Part shown: positions 49,313 to 60,389 of the stretch, in pieces
Layout: each line of letters begins with the position of its first letter
How positions within the stretch are numbered: the stretch's first letter is position 1
NCBI GenBank assembly: GCA_030544215.1
Contig: JARZZO010000011.1
Coordinates: 13,192,001-13,256,000, forward strand
DNA from: Zantedeschia hybrid cultivar
Taxonomy: Eukaryota; Streptophyta; Magnoliopsida; Alismatales; Araceae
Direction of reading: 5' to 3'
Length of the DNA: 64,000 bases
Notes under the pieces: model-generated
What the model was told of the DNA's origin: nothing
Database searches by the model: none
The model's input: the letters and a program-made list of their open reading frames with translations, nothing else
Made by a program: the position numbers and the translations under genes

Positions 49313-49570
49313 GATAATTTCATATTAATCATGCTTGAATGTTGAATTTCAAAATGCGATGCTTATTTACATATTATGCTATATGTCATCTTAATATGTA
49401 GAATATTTCAAGGTTGCCACTTTGATGGCATATTCAGTATGTATAAATGTTTTGTATGCCACTGAATGGTACATTTGTGCACCTGTTATCTTGTAAAGGT
49501 ATACAGAATAATGTGAAAATAAGTATGGCACTTTGAAATTTATCATACAAGAGTAGTTAGTATGAAATTG
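49313..49570. mobile_element. Hairpin MITE, copy 2
   Basis: Left end GATAATTTCATATTAATCAT and reverse-complemented right end ACAATTTCATACTAACTAC. The interior TGCTTATTTACATATTATGC and ATGGCATAT stretch match 11420-11627. Confidence 0.6.
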
Positions 49571-49685
49571 TTTTTAAAAGTTAAAGTATATTTGATGAAA
49601 AATACATCCTCTAAAAAAACATCCAATCAAACAGCACCATGAGCCTGAATAGGTTTGTCCAGAAGCATAATGCACCTAACTGGAT

Positions 49686-50012
49686 GAGTAATACTTGTTG
49701 TGTAATGTCCTTCCTAACTGTAATAGGGGCATTGTAATGTGTAAACAATTTTTTTTCTTTTTGAATTTTTTCTAAGTCGGACCCAACATGCCCGACCTGT
49801 CTATACAGCGCAAATCCAAAAAAGATCTGAAAAAATAAAAAATCAAACCTAAAAAATTCCCTTAATAGGCCAAGACCAATAATGATTTTTTATTCTTCAA
49901 TTTTTTTAGATTGAGCATTACGTTGTACAGACAGGTAAGAAATGTCGGACCCAACTTTAAAAAAAAATGTTTACCTACTACAATGCCCCGCAGTTAGGAG
50001 GGCATAATTGAA
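49686..50012. mobile_element. GAGTAATA-family MITE, right end eroded
   Basis: Left terminus GAGTAATACTTGTTG, then CCTTCCTAACTGTAATAGGG and GCATTGTAATGTGTAAAC. The right side gives the inverse, CCTCCTAACTGCGGGGCATT, then GTAGTAGGTAAAC on the reverse strand, but the last 20 or so bases are missing. Both halves carry GTCGGACCCAAC in the same orientation (about 49777 and 49947). Confidence 0.6.
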
Positions 50013-51469
50013 TAGCGCCAAGTAGGCTACATGAGCCAAAAAAAATCAGCAGCCGTGTTCCTTTTAGGTGAAATATGTGAAACATGTTCCCTTTAGGTGA
50101 AGTATGTGAGACATAGTCACTTTCAAAGAGGTTAGAGGGATCAGGGGAGTTAATCAAGTAGGTGTCAGTACCTCCATGGGTAAATATCCCAATGGATGAT
50201 ACGAACAATCTCCTCAGTTAAATATGCATGTAATATATGAATTTTCGAATGACACTCCTGTACATCTTGTTAAAAAGAGTTGAAGACATTAGTCCTTTTG
50301 ACATCGAACGTTTTATTCATGCGTAACAAAAAAAATATTTAGTACGTGATATTATTGAATAAAAAGAGAAGCTTGATTACTTTACTTGACACAATATGAT
50401 GAAAATCTTGTCTTTTCATTCACAGAAACTCATACACAATATGATCAAAAGCTTATCTTGTCATTCACAGAAACTCATACCTTGATTAATGTTTCTTTGT
50501 TACATAATTTTAACTTTTGTTTCTAGTATTTCAAATGTTGATAAGAAAACATACGTACGTCACATAGAGAAAACATAATGTACTTCACACTGTGTCTGTT
50601 TACAATCATGTGGCTACTTGAGTAATTCAAAATTGAGTCAAATTATATTTGAATTTATTTATACAGTGTCATGCATGTGCCATATTTAACTAAGGATGCG
50701 TGGGATTCAGTCTTTACAGTCTCAATTTGAAGCAGAGAGATCTGTACCGTAGACATCAAGTGCAGCTCAAATTTCTGCATGGACGCCATTTCGTAGCCTT
50801 ACCTTAACTCAAAACCTCTTCGTAATAACTTTTTTTGGTCAGATGTATTTATAAATCCTCTATAATAGAAATAATATAAATGGACGCTCACCAATTCTTT
50901 CTTCCTCGATAACAATTCTTTCCACACAATTATAATAATTCCGTCTTCTTTGAATGACTATTCCCAACTAAGAGGTCCCGCCATATGAAGAATATTCTCA
51001 CCCAAGCCCCGACGCCTGTGGAGAGTACAAACATAAAATCCTACAAATTCGTAGGACAAATCCCACTTCTGCACAACCATGAAAAATGGTTGTGTCCGTC
51101 ACCTATAAATATTTGTACCAGTTCAAAAAGAAAAAAATACATGTAGATTAATAATGGTATGGACACCATAAGAACAAATGACACAGAAGAGAAGCCAAAG
51201 CAACTTGTGAAGAACAAGTCTAGACATGTAATATTCCCTTCCCATTTCTGTTTTCCATCCTCTTCCTTCTCATCTCAAAGGATGTATTCAACCCCCAAAA
51301 AGAGCAACACAGTTGACAACAACTGAGGGACAAACTTCTTCAAAACCATTTGTAGCTATCAAAAGCAAACATTAACTTACAATACCGTTCCAGCTTCCAC
51401 TTACTTGGAATCAACATTACTAGCCAAGCAACCCCTGTAAGAGGAGTTCTTTTTATCCTTTTTCTTTTA
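50013..51469. other. Intergenic DNA with a short duplication
   Basis: CACAATATGATSAAAA, then CATTCACAGAAACTCATAC, occurs twice at 50390-50480 with a 45 base period. The rest is AT-rich with no recognised gene. Confidence 0.6.
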
Positions 51470-51665
51470 AGAAAAAAGATCCTCTACGTCCCTCGACGGA
51501 CCGGACCGCAGAGGGTCGGTCAAAAGAAGAAGAGGGGGACCAAAATTTGAATTCAGGGGGGGCGTAGGTAAGGTGGGAGGATGAGTTTTGACAGTTTTTT
51601 ACTTCCTTTCTCCTCTCTTTACTGACTCTCTACGATCCACCAAAAGACATAAAAGAATCTCAACT
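51470..51665. mobile_element. Hairpin MITE-like repeat, copy 2
   Basis: Left arm GATCCTCTACGTCCCTCGAC, then CCGCAGAGGGTCGGTCAAAA. The right arm on the opposite strand reads TTTTGGTGGATCGTAGAGAG, then TCAGTAAAGAGAGG. It is related to 12680-12855, and its right border is 180 bases from the GH81 stop codon. Confidence 0.5.
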
Positions 51666-51848
51666 CTATTTTTAAAGACTCCCAGGCCACTTTTTTACCA
51701 AGAATAAATATCCAAATGTACTCTGCCCCTGAGGGAAAAGTTAAGAACATGAACATGCCTCTACACTTGTGCCAATGGAGACCAAGCAAGCAAGCACCTT
51801 TCTTACCCAAAACCGGAGCTGCTCATGCCCACTCCTGGTGTAGCACCA

Positions 51849-53852
51849 TCACCTGCTGTGAAGCCACCAGAGCATGTTTGAGAGAGAATTCCCATCATCA
51901 AACCCGGCGAGCCCCCTCGTCTTCGCCAACGCCGCCCCTTTGTCGTAGATCCCCTCCAGCGCGTACACAAACCCCTTCCAACCTTCCCCGACGCCCTCCC
52001 TCGCCAGCGCCGGCAGCGCCCACTTCACCAGCTCCCTCGCAAACCCCGCATCCCTGAACAGCGCCTCCGTGACGGGCAGCAGCGGCAGCACCTGGATCCC
52101 CAGCCTGCACTCCCTCCACTCCGGCGGCGCAAACCAGAGCGCGCTGTCCCGCTTGTTCGCCCACAGCACCCCCACCACCCGGTTCTCCCTGCTGAACTCC
52201 TCCTCGTACATCCCCTCCCCCTCCCTCACATGCCACCATGTCTCCGCCGCCTGGATCTCCATCGCCAACAGCGTCGATCCAGCGGCGACGAGATCGGCAT
52301 CTCCGTAGCTTAACCCCAGCAGCGCCGCCGAGTAGTAGGCGTTCACGGCCTCGCTGGTGCTCTCCTGGTTCCGGCCGTCGGCGAACTCGGTGAGCCCCCC
52401 GGCCCAGGAATGCAGCTTCCAGGGATCGAAGTTGCGCAGCCGCGTGTAGCTCGACTGCGGGGTGTTCCTCCCCAGGGTCATGAAGTCCCCCGCCATGGAG
52501 TAGGCCTGGGGCATGTACCTCCGCCCCCACGCCGGATCGAGCTTGGCGAGCACGGCAATGGCGTAGAGGAAGTACCCCAGGTGGTAATGGTGGTCGTTGT
52601 AGAGGCCGAACCCGAAATCGGCGCCGGAATCGCCCAATCCCTGCTTGGTGAGCATGCCGCCCCATTTGGGATCGTGGAGGAAGCCGTTCCCCTGGAAGCT
52701 CCCGTCCAGCCATGGCGTGACGGCTTCCTTCAGGAAGCTCCGCACCGCAGGGATCGCTTCGTGGAAGCTGACCTCTTCAGCGATCAGGGCCAAGCGGGCG
52801 GCGCGCGCGATGGCCTTGCCGTAGAAGTAGGACGAGGAGGTGGTGATCGGCTTCGATCTCAGCTCCTCCACGTCCCTGCGCAGGGCAGAGACGACCTCCT
52901 GGTGGCCCTCCTCTGCGACACCTCCCATGGAGTGCCAGGTGATCGGGATCGGATCCGCCTTCAGGAGCCACGAGTCACCGACGACTCCGACGAGCTCGCC
53001 GTCCATGGAGTTATACTTGAAGCCGCTAAGCACCTGCCGGACGCCGCCTTCGTCTGTGCGGAGCAGGCGGCGCTGGAGGGGATTCACGAGGAGGAGGAGC
53101 TCCCCGGGGCCCTCCTTCCGCCACCTATACTCCAGACAGAAGGGCCGGGCAAGGGCGGCGCCTCCAGAGACGGGGTAGCAGCCGGCGAAGAGGTCGAGGA
53201 CGGGCTCGTAGCTGGGGTCGGGAACGTAGGCGACCCGGAGGACGCCGGCGAAGTCATCCACCGTCTGGAGGAGGGAGAGGGAGGCCTGCGACAGGCGAAT
53301 CGGCGCGGAGGAGTAGACGACGAAGGTCTGGCCGCTGTTGAGGCAAATCGTGTGCTTGGTGCCGGCGAGGTCGCCGGCGACGGATAGGATGGCGTGGACG
53401 GTGGCGATGGAGATGGGTGCAGCGGCGGCGGCGGTGGCGCAGGTGACGTAGGGGCTGCCGCGGACGAGGAAGAAGCGGAGCGACGGCGGGAGGTCGAGGG
53501 TGACGCTGAGGTCGTCGTAAGCGGAGACCACGTGGCGACCGCCGCCGGCGCCGCCGGCGGTGATGGTGAGGTCGGCGGCGAAGGCCTGGTAGATGAAGAG
53601 TGGGGCGGCGAAGCGGGAGGGGTAGCAGAGGGAAAGGGCGGCGCCGGAGGACTTGACGAGGTAGGGGTGGATGTACTCGGGCTGGTCGCCGTTGCGGAGG
53701 ACGAAGTTTTGGAAGAAGGAGTTGGTGGGGAGGGGAGCGGCGAGGAGGTGGGGGGCGAAGTAGGGGGAGGGGTCGGGGAGGACGGCGGAGTCCGACCTGG
53801 GGAAGAGGACGGGGGCGGCGGCGCCGTGGTGGTGGTGGTGGTGGTGCGGCAT
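51849..53852 (-). CDS. Glycoside hydrolase family 81 endo-1,3-beta-glucanase, complete, single exon
   Basis: A 667-residue protein of the GH81 family, which hydrolyses internal beta-1,3-glucosidic bonds (callose, laminarin, fungal wall glucan) with inversion. The N-terminal beta-sandwich part shows LPTNSFFQNFVLRNGDQPEY (41-60) and HPYLVKSSGAALSLCYPSRF. The catalytic (alpha/alpha)6 part has YNDHHYHLGYF (418-428, putative acid Asp420) and ADGRNQESTSEAVNAYYSAA (491-510, Glu497 and Glu501). The Asp-Glu-Glu spacing is within one residue of the fungal GH81 enzymes whose catalytic residues I recall. The C-terminus has NSLSNMLWWLHSR. The start is the first ATG after a TATA box 73 bases upstream. The protein opens with MPHHHHHHHG and then Pro/Ala, with no hydrophobic signal peptide visible, so secretion is uncertain. 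It is intronless and extremely GC-rich, unlike its surroundings. Long antisense frames are codon-bias shadows. Confidence 0.96.
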   Translation of the reverse strand: MPHHHHHHHGAAAPVLFPRSDSAVLPDPSPYFAPHLLAAPLPTNSFFQNFVLRNGDQPEYIHPYLVKSSGAALSLCYPSRFAAPLFIYQAFAADLTITAGGAGGGRHVVSAYDDLSVTLDLPPSLRFFLVRGSPYVTCATAAAAAPISIATVHAILSVAGDLAGTKHTICLNSGQTFVVYSSAPIRLSQASLSLLQTVDDFAGVLRVAYVPDPSYEPVLDLFAGCYPVSGGAALARPFCLEYRWRKEGPGELLLLVNPLQRRLLRTDEGGVRQVLSGFKYNSMDGELVGVVGDSWLLKADPIPITWHSMGGVAEEGHQEVVSALRRDVEELRSKPITTSSSYFYGKAIARAARLALIAEEVSFHEAIPAVRSFLKEAVTPWLDGSFQGNGFLHDPKWGGMLTKQGLGDSGADFGFGLYNDHHYHLGYFLYAIAVLAKLDPAWGRRYMPQAYSMAGDFMTLGRNTPQSSYTRLRNFDPWKLHSWAGGLTEFADGRNQESTSEAVNAYYSAALLGLSYGDADLVAAGSTLLAMEIQAAETWWHVREGEGMYEEEFSRENRVVGVLWANKRDSALWFAPPEWRECRLGIQVLPLLPVTEALFRDAGFARELVKWALPALAREGVGEGWKGFVYALEGIYDKGAALAKTRGLAGFDDGNSLSNMLWWLHSR

Positions 53853-53924
53853 GACTGGGAGGTGGTGGCGGTGACGAAATGGTCGGAGTGAGAGGGGTGA
53901 TGGGGAAGGGGGAGAAGGGAGGGG

Positions 53925-53932
53925 TATTTATA
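53925..53932 (-). promoter_or_regulatory. TATA box of the GH81 gene
   Basis: The minus strand reads GCCTATAAATACCCC, 73 bases upstream of the ATG, giving a leader of roughly 40-45 bases. Confidence 0.8.
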
Positions 53933-54001
53933 GGCGTCAGGTTGGGGTGGTCTGCTGGTGGCGAGGGCGGCTGCTGGTGGTGCCCGGCTGCCTTCATCAT
54001 A

Positions 54002-55465
54002 TTTTATTGAGTTTGAAGTAACATCTTCTGAAAATTAGCAAGTTGCCCCCACCCTACCCCCATTGCTTCATACATTCATTTTCCATATTGGTTATTTGTA
54101 TGGGTATTCTTATAAATGATCAAATATTTGTAAGGTTCTTATGTTTTAATTTGGGACCATTGTATATATAACCCTGTTAGAAATAAAATTCTAGATCTGT
54201 CTATCCTATTTTTATATTGTTATAAATAACCTCATTATGTCCCAATACTTGTAAAATACCCCTATTGTCAACTTCCGCTAAGGACATAGTGAATATTCCT
54301 CTTTCAACTTTTAAATTTAACTTTAGACAAAAATATTCTACAAAAAAATATTCTTTTGATTGGTACATTGCACAAAAGAGAAAAAAAGTGAGATAGATCA
54401 GAAGAGAGAGAAAGAGAGTTTAGAAAATAATAAAAGTATTTTAGATACTTTTAATTTTGGTTAAAGAATAACTAGAGTTAGATAAAGAGAGATTTATCAT
54501 AATGCTAACAAATGGCAATGATAGGGATATCTTTGCATTAATTGACATTTGCGTGCAAATGCTACAAATTTATTCATGCTGAGTTTCTTGGGAAGACAAT
54601 TTACAGGCTTAAATTAAAATTAAAATGTAATTACTAATTTACTTTGATAAGTACATATATAAGTTTTGATAAAATCTTTGACAACTTGTACTCCATGTCT
54701 GCCCTATTTTCAAAAAATGTTGCCCCCACCACTGTGCTTATATTATGTAAAAGCCTTATATATAAAATAGGATCAATCTCATAAATCAATTATTTTGTAT
54801 CCAAATTTAAAAATATTATTAAAACGTCATTAATGTATAAAAGGACTTTTCGGCAAGTTTATAATTTTTTGCAGCTATTTTTAATAATATATACAACTAT
54901 ATAAATACAAAAATAATAAATTTATACTTGTTTTTAACGATGATGAATGTACAAAAATCTTATAAAAATTCACCATTTAGAAATTTTGTTTAAAAAAGCT
55001 CCTAAAAAAATCTAGATCATGTATAAAGCAAAGAAGAATGTTATGGTCACACACCAACATCTGCAATAACATAAAGTGCTCAACGTTCACCATGTGATTA
55101 AAAGATCAAATGGTGGAGATTTGTTCTATCTTTTGAGAGGATATTTTTGTGGCAGTAAAGTTAAATTCAATACTTTTATTATCATAAAAGAGTAATGCTT
55201 ATTGAATCATTGTTCATTCAAAAGAGGTGAGTTAGATTGAGCCTCCAATCCCATGCTAAAGAGCATGCATGAGTCATGAGTTATCTCCCACATTAAAGGT
55301 GCCCCGACATGATCAATGCATTAGCACACCATAGGGGTAGATTTAAAAAATAAAAAAAAAAATTATCCATCCAATTATTTTTCAAGAACATGACCAACTT
55401 CTTCAAAGTAAGATTATGCTATCAAGAGCATAATCTTATGGGAAGCATTCTAGAGCATCTATACT
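54002..55465. other. Region upstream of GH81, AT-rich
   Basis: The base composition drops abruptly from the GC-rich GH81 promoter to AT-rich DNA at about 54000. No gene or defined repeat is seen. Confidence 0.6.
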
Positions 55466-55546
55466 ATATTAATAAAATATAGTTTTTAACTCAGCTGATG
55501 TGGCACTCAAATATTTTTTCTCGTTAAAAATAATTTATATTTAAAT

Positions 55547-56875
55547 ACTCTACCCTCTTTCTCTCTATATCCACTTTCTCTCTCTAGGCCGGCCTCTCTC
55601 TCTCTTGGTCGCCCTCCACTTCTCCACCATCAACCTCCCTTCATTTAATTCATCTCCTACTCCCTAAGTTCTCGTTAAGTTCCATTCTTAACCCAATAGA
55701 TAATTTAAATCCTCTAAGAGAATTTAAAATAACTCCACCTACTTAATCATTCCCCGGGCCATCACCTCATCCTCAAACCTGCCAACCCATCAACCAAATC
55801 CTTCACCTCCCATTCTGCCATTAAACCATCATCGATATCTATCCCAATTAGATAAATTCTCTAATTGCTCATTATTTTATCCTTTTAATTTTCCATCACC
55901 TTCTTTATTCCTACTCTTATTCTCTCTTCATTACTCTCTCTCTCTCTTATTCTCTCTTCATTACTCTCAATACTCTACCCTCTTTCTCTCTATATCCACT
56001 TTCTCTCTCTAGGCCGGCCTCTCTCTCTCCTGGTCGCCCTCCACTTCTCCACCATCAACCTCCCTTCATTTAATTCCTCTCCTACTCCCTAAATTCTCGT
56101 TAAGTTCCATTCTTAACTCAAGAGATAATTTAAATCCTCTAAGAGAATTTAAAATAACTCCACCTACTTAATCATTCCCTGGGCCATCACCTCATCCTCA
56201 AACCTGCCAACCCATCAACCAAATCCTTCACCTCCCATTCTGCCATTAAACCAGCATCGATATCTATCCCAATTAGATAAATTCTCTAATTGCTCATTTT
56301 TTTATCCTTTCAATTTTCCATCACCTTCTTTATTCCCACCACCGTCTCTCTCTCTTATTCTCTCTTCATTACTCTCAATACTCTACCCTCTTTCTCTCTA
56401 TATCCACTTTCTCTCTCTAGGCCGGCCTCTCTCTCTCTCCTGATCACCCTCCACTTCTCCACCATCAACCTCCCTTCATTTAATTCCTCTCCTACTCCCT
56501 AAGTTCTCATTAAGTTCCATTCTTAACCCAAGAGATAATTTAAATCATCTAAGATAATTTAAAATAACTCCACCTACTTAATCATTCCCCGGGCCATCAC
56601 CTCATCCTCAAACCTGCCAACCCATCAACCAAATCCTTCACCTCCTATTCTGCCATTAAACCAGCATCGATATCTATCCCAATTAGATAAATTCTCTAAT
56701 TGCTCATTTTTTTATCCTTTCAATTTTCCATCACCTTCTTTATTCCCACCACAGTCTCTCTCTCTCATTCTCTCTTCATTTCTCTCTCTCTCTCTCTCTC
56801 ATTCTCTCTTCATTACTCTCTCTCTCTCTCATTCTCTCTTCATTTCTCTCTCTCTCTCTCTCATTCTCTCTTCAT

Positions 56876-56880
<5 letters not shown>
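55547..56880. repeat. Pyrimidine-rich tandem array, three units of about 410-425 bp
   Basis: Units start at about 55547, 55972 and 56380 with ACTCTACCCTCTTTCTCTCT. Each continues through AGGCCGGCCTCTCTCTCTC, CTCCACCATCAACCTCCCTT, a GAGAATTTAAAATAACTCCA region, GGGCCATCACCTCATCCTCA and CAATTAGATAAATTCTCTAA. Copies are very similar. Spacing differs (425, 408), mostly because of the length of the CT tract at each junction. Repeats of this size made of almost one-sided CT strand are unusual. Confidence 0.95.

Positions 56881-56921
<41 letters not shown>
56881..56921. repeat. (CT)n microsatellite
   Basis: About 20 uninterrupted units at the right end of the array. More CTCTC-ATTCTCTCTTCATT repeats lead into it from 56750. 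Confidence 0.98.
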
Positions 56922-56923
<2 letters not shown>

Positions 56924-57659
56924 ACGCAGGAACAATCATATAATTATATTCTAAAAAGTCTACAAGGCCTCTTATATTGTTCCCACATACTCCTCTTCCT
57001 GTCTCGAAGGTTTCCTTGAAACCATTCGAAACCATTCAATCCCTGAATTAATCATCTCCTCTTCCTGTTTCTCTATCTCCTCTCTCTCTCTTTCTCTTTC
57101 TTTATGTGAATATGTTCTTTTTAAATATCATGAATTTGTCATTTTTAATATCAATATTTATCACGATTACATCTTGATGTTTTTAACCATTATATGTTTT
57201 TAACTTTCGGTCGCTGATATCAAATATTTATTGTATTTGCTTCATGATCAAATCGATATTTGTTATAAATATATTTTAACATAATCTGATCAAGTATAAT
57301 GCATAAATTTGCAATAAGTATTTATATTTAAAACAAGTGAATTTTATGTTTCTAAAAAAATTGTATCAAAATATATATTTAACTGCGTTGAAAGTATACT
57401 GATCTTGACAATAAATGTTAATAAATGATTAAAAATATTAAAATAATGATTAATAATACTTTGTCAAAATTTTATATTAAAATATTAATCTTGATGATAT
57501 ATATTAATTAATAACTAAAATATTAAAATAATAAATACTAATACTTTGTTTAAAATTAAATTTAAAATTTTTAAAATAAATTCAAATAAATATCGTACAT
57601 CGTATGGGTTTGAAACTAATACTCTATATATAAAACAGAATTTCCTAGTGTCACGTGTC

Positions 57660-59720
57660 AATACCAGATAATTCTATTTCTCGTCTAAATTCTCTTTCCC
57701 TCTCTCTCCACTCCTTATTAATATATTTGTCTTCTATTAATTCTCTCTCCCCCCCCTCTCTCTAATAATTCTCTCTCTTTCCCTTCTCCCTCTCATTAAT
57801 TTTCTCTCTCCCCTTTCTCTCACTAATTCTCTCTCTCTCTCTCTCGGCCCTCTCTCTCTCTCTCTTTGTAACAAAAACTTCTTATGTATTATAATAATAA
57901 TAATTAAAACTTCTTACATACTATATATATAATTAATCTCTTTTTTATATTATTATCATCATCTCTCTTTCTCTTATTTAACATTTTTTTCTCTCTCTAT
58001 TAATATGATCTCCTATTTTTTCTTTCTCTTATTATTATTATTGTTGTTGTTGTTGTTGCAATCTCTTAGGATAATAATAACTAATATTATTATTAGATAG
58101 TCTCATGGGATAATAATAACTACTTTCGATATTATTATTATTAACGAGACCAATTTCTATCTCACTTTTCTTACTCATATTATTATTATTGTTGTTGTTG
58201 TTGTTAATATTGGAATAGTCTCTTGAGATAATAATAATAAATTTTAATATTTATTATCATTATTGAGATAATCTTATAGGATAGTAATAATTAATTTCAT
58301 TATTAACGATACCGGCCTCTATCTTCTCTCAATCTATATTTTAACATAACATTTATTGAGATAATCTTATGAGATAATAATAATAACCTTCAGTTCACTT
58401 TTTAATTTTTTCTCTCACTCTATATTTTAATTGGATATGATGATTCTGAACTTTTAATATTACTAAACAACTAATGTAATATTTATAAAAAAAATGTTAG
58501 TATTTTTAAATATATATTCTTCTATAATTATTTTATTTATTCCTTCACAAAAAATAAAAAATTAATTTTACTTATATTAATTATAATTATTTTATTCAAA
58601 TTGGGTGACGAAGATAGGAATTCCCAAACTCGCGTGTTACATGCAGGAATTGATGATGTAATATTTTTTTTTGAATGTGATGATGTAATATTGTAGCATC
58701 CTTGTCTACCACTGCTGGACAAGAACCAGAAATCGGAGCCCCCGAGGATTGCAGCAAGTCGGATAAAATTTCCGAATCATTGGTTGGGGTAATATAGAAA
58801 TTTCAATCTCATTTTGTTCAGCACCTTGTCCTACCACTTGCAATGCAGACGCTGAGACAACATTCGAAGAGTCTGGAACTGGGAACTTCACTGCGCCAGA
58901 AGATCCGGTAATTGTTCCACCGGGAAAAACCCTTTCGGATCATGGGGTTGAAAACTGACCGATAGGAATAAGTATTAGAGAGCTTTTTTGGTTTTGACCC
59001 AGAATTCTTATGTTATTATCCTGAAGTGTTCTAAGATACTCTAGAATATTTTATGTCAAGTCACAACCCCCTTAAAATACTTCGGCCACAAAATTATCAT
59101 AAGCCATATACAGATGCTAACATGCGGCCATCCTGCCGGACCGCACGGTCATTTCGAATTCGAAACCCACTTTTAAATAATAAATAAAAATTATCATAAA
59201 ATTTTAAATATGTAATTATTCTCTTAAGATTGTTTTGATTCCTTGAAACTTAATATTAATTGTCCGATTATGAAATTTAAATAACCGTCCGATCGGGTGC
59301 CATCTTTGATCTTCATGATCAAATAACGTAAACTTTTAATAAATAATAATAAAAAATAAAAAATAATGTCAATTATCCTTTGGGTTGTTGTCACTTGAGT
59401 TTAATTTTGAATACTAATTAGAGAGCTTAAAGTCCGTACAATCTGGACCATGGTCCGCACATGGCATCCCTCTATGTATTAATATTGATGGCCTGATCAT
59501 GAAATTCAGTTATAACCATCCAATTGGATACCAGCATTGATCTTTATGATTAGGTAGTGTAAGAATTTTTAAAAATAATAATTAAACATTAGAAAATGAT
59601 GTTAACTATTCTTATGGTTGTTCCCATCTCTTGGAGTTTAAAATTTGAATACTAAGTAAGGAGTTCAACTTCGTGTAGTCTGGACCATGGTCAACACCAT
59701 AGCGCACGCGACATATATCT
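57660..59720. other. AT- and CT-rich, microsatellite-laden intergenic DNA
   Basis: CT-rich blocks extend to about 57865, then ATT/GTT trinucleotide tracts (e.g. 58031-58058 and 58181-58205) and repeated GAGATAATAATAATAA motifs. A less biased patch lies at 58690-58930, without a recognised protein. At 59320-59700 two diverged direct copies of an ATGGTCCGCACATGG / GATCAAATAA-type segment lie next to each other. Confidence 0.5.
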
Positions 59721-59730
59721 ATTGTTATAA

Positions 59731-59886
59731 GAGAATATCTTGCTACACTGTCTGGCGGTGCAGTCGAAGGATTTTATTTTTTTTCGAAATTGTACAGTCA
59801 GGTAAGGAACCATGGGGCCTTCTAAAAAAATTCAAAAACACCTTCAGGCGGCGTACTAACGCCTGGAGGTGCAGCAAGTTATTCTC
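59731..59886. mobile_element. MULE-type MITE with exact 9 bp target duplication
   Basis: Left terminus GAGAATATCTTGCTACACTG and reverse-complemented right terminus GAGAATAACTTGCTGCACCT. TTGTTATAA flanks it exactly (59722-59730 and 59887-59895). It is 156 bp. The TCTGGCGGTGCAG...CGCCTGGAGGTGCAGC parts add to the inverted repeat. Confidence 0.85.
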
Positions 59887-59887
59887 T

Positions 59888-60180
59888 TGTTATAAATACT
59901 CAAGACATCTTCAAAAATATACAACCTTCCGACATTTCAAAATATTGTGTCAGATTTTGAAATTCTAGTGAATTCAAGAGTATACATCTAAGATTACAAT
60001 GAATTTAGAGGTATATATGTGAAAATAACTAACTATTTTTGCCAAATTTGGTTGGATTTGGTGTCATTTTGACAAGAAGAGTATACAAAATTCTTAAGGA
60101 TGTTAACGGTATTTATAAGAGAGTGTTAGAGATATATACAAATATAGTAGTTTATAAGGATATATATATAAAAATCTCTT
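59888..60180. mobile_element. Foldback element copy, interrupted at its left end
   Basis: TGTTATAAATACTCAAGACA...AAATATACAACC and, near the right, TTTATAAGAGAGTGTTAGAG and ATATACAAATATAGTAGTTT belong to the same family as 24418-25145. Its outer left end now lies beyond the MITE at 59731-59886. Confidence 0.6.
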
Positions 60181-60389
60181 TTTTTTAGTTCTCATGCTGG
60201 TAACTATTTTTATTTCAGTAATGATTTGTTACATTGAGGGAGATTGCAGCAAGTTGAGTCATCTTGCAATGCAAGACATCATTGGTCCACCTAAGTAAGG
60301 GTCAAATGGGTTGGATAACTTTTTTTCGACATGTAGACCAGACAAGTATTAAATGCGGGTGGAGGGTTCTAGACTCGACAAATATATGT

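Larger units (their letters stand above)
55466..57660. mobile_element. Possible Helitron-like element(s) containing the pyrimidine-rich array
   Basis: TCTATACTATATTAATAAAA (from 55466), followed by GATGTGGCACTCAAATATTT and TCTCGTTAAA, resembles the TC-start 5' ends of plant Helitrons. A related CTCTATATATAAAACAGAAT, then GTCACGTGTCAATACC and TCTCGTCTAAA, occurs at 57623. I could not identify a CTRR 3' end with hairpin, so boundaries and class are tentative. Confidence 0.3.

Noticed and set aside
52410..53387. 325-codon plus-strand open frame
   Set aside because: It is antisense to the GH81 catalytic protein. The strong GC codon bias of that gene keeps stops out of other frames. The same applies to frames at 51898-52713, 53254-54000 and 53394-53891.
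56290..56954. Ser/Leu/Phe-rich open frames of 70 and 84 codons
   Set aside because: They are translations of CT-rich tandem repeats. The nearly identical start in both frames comes from the repeat units.
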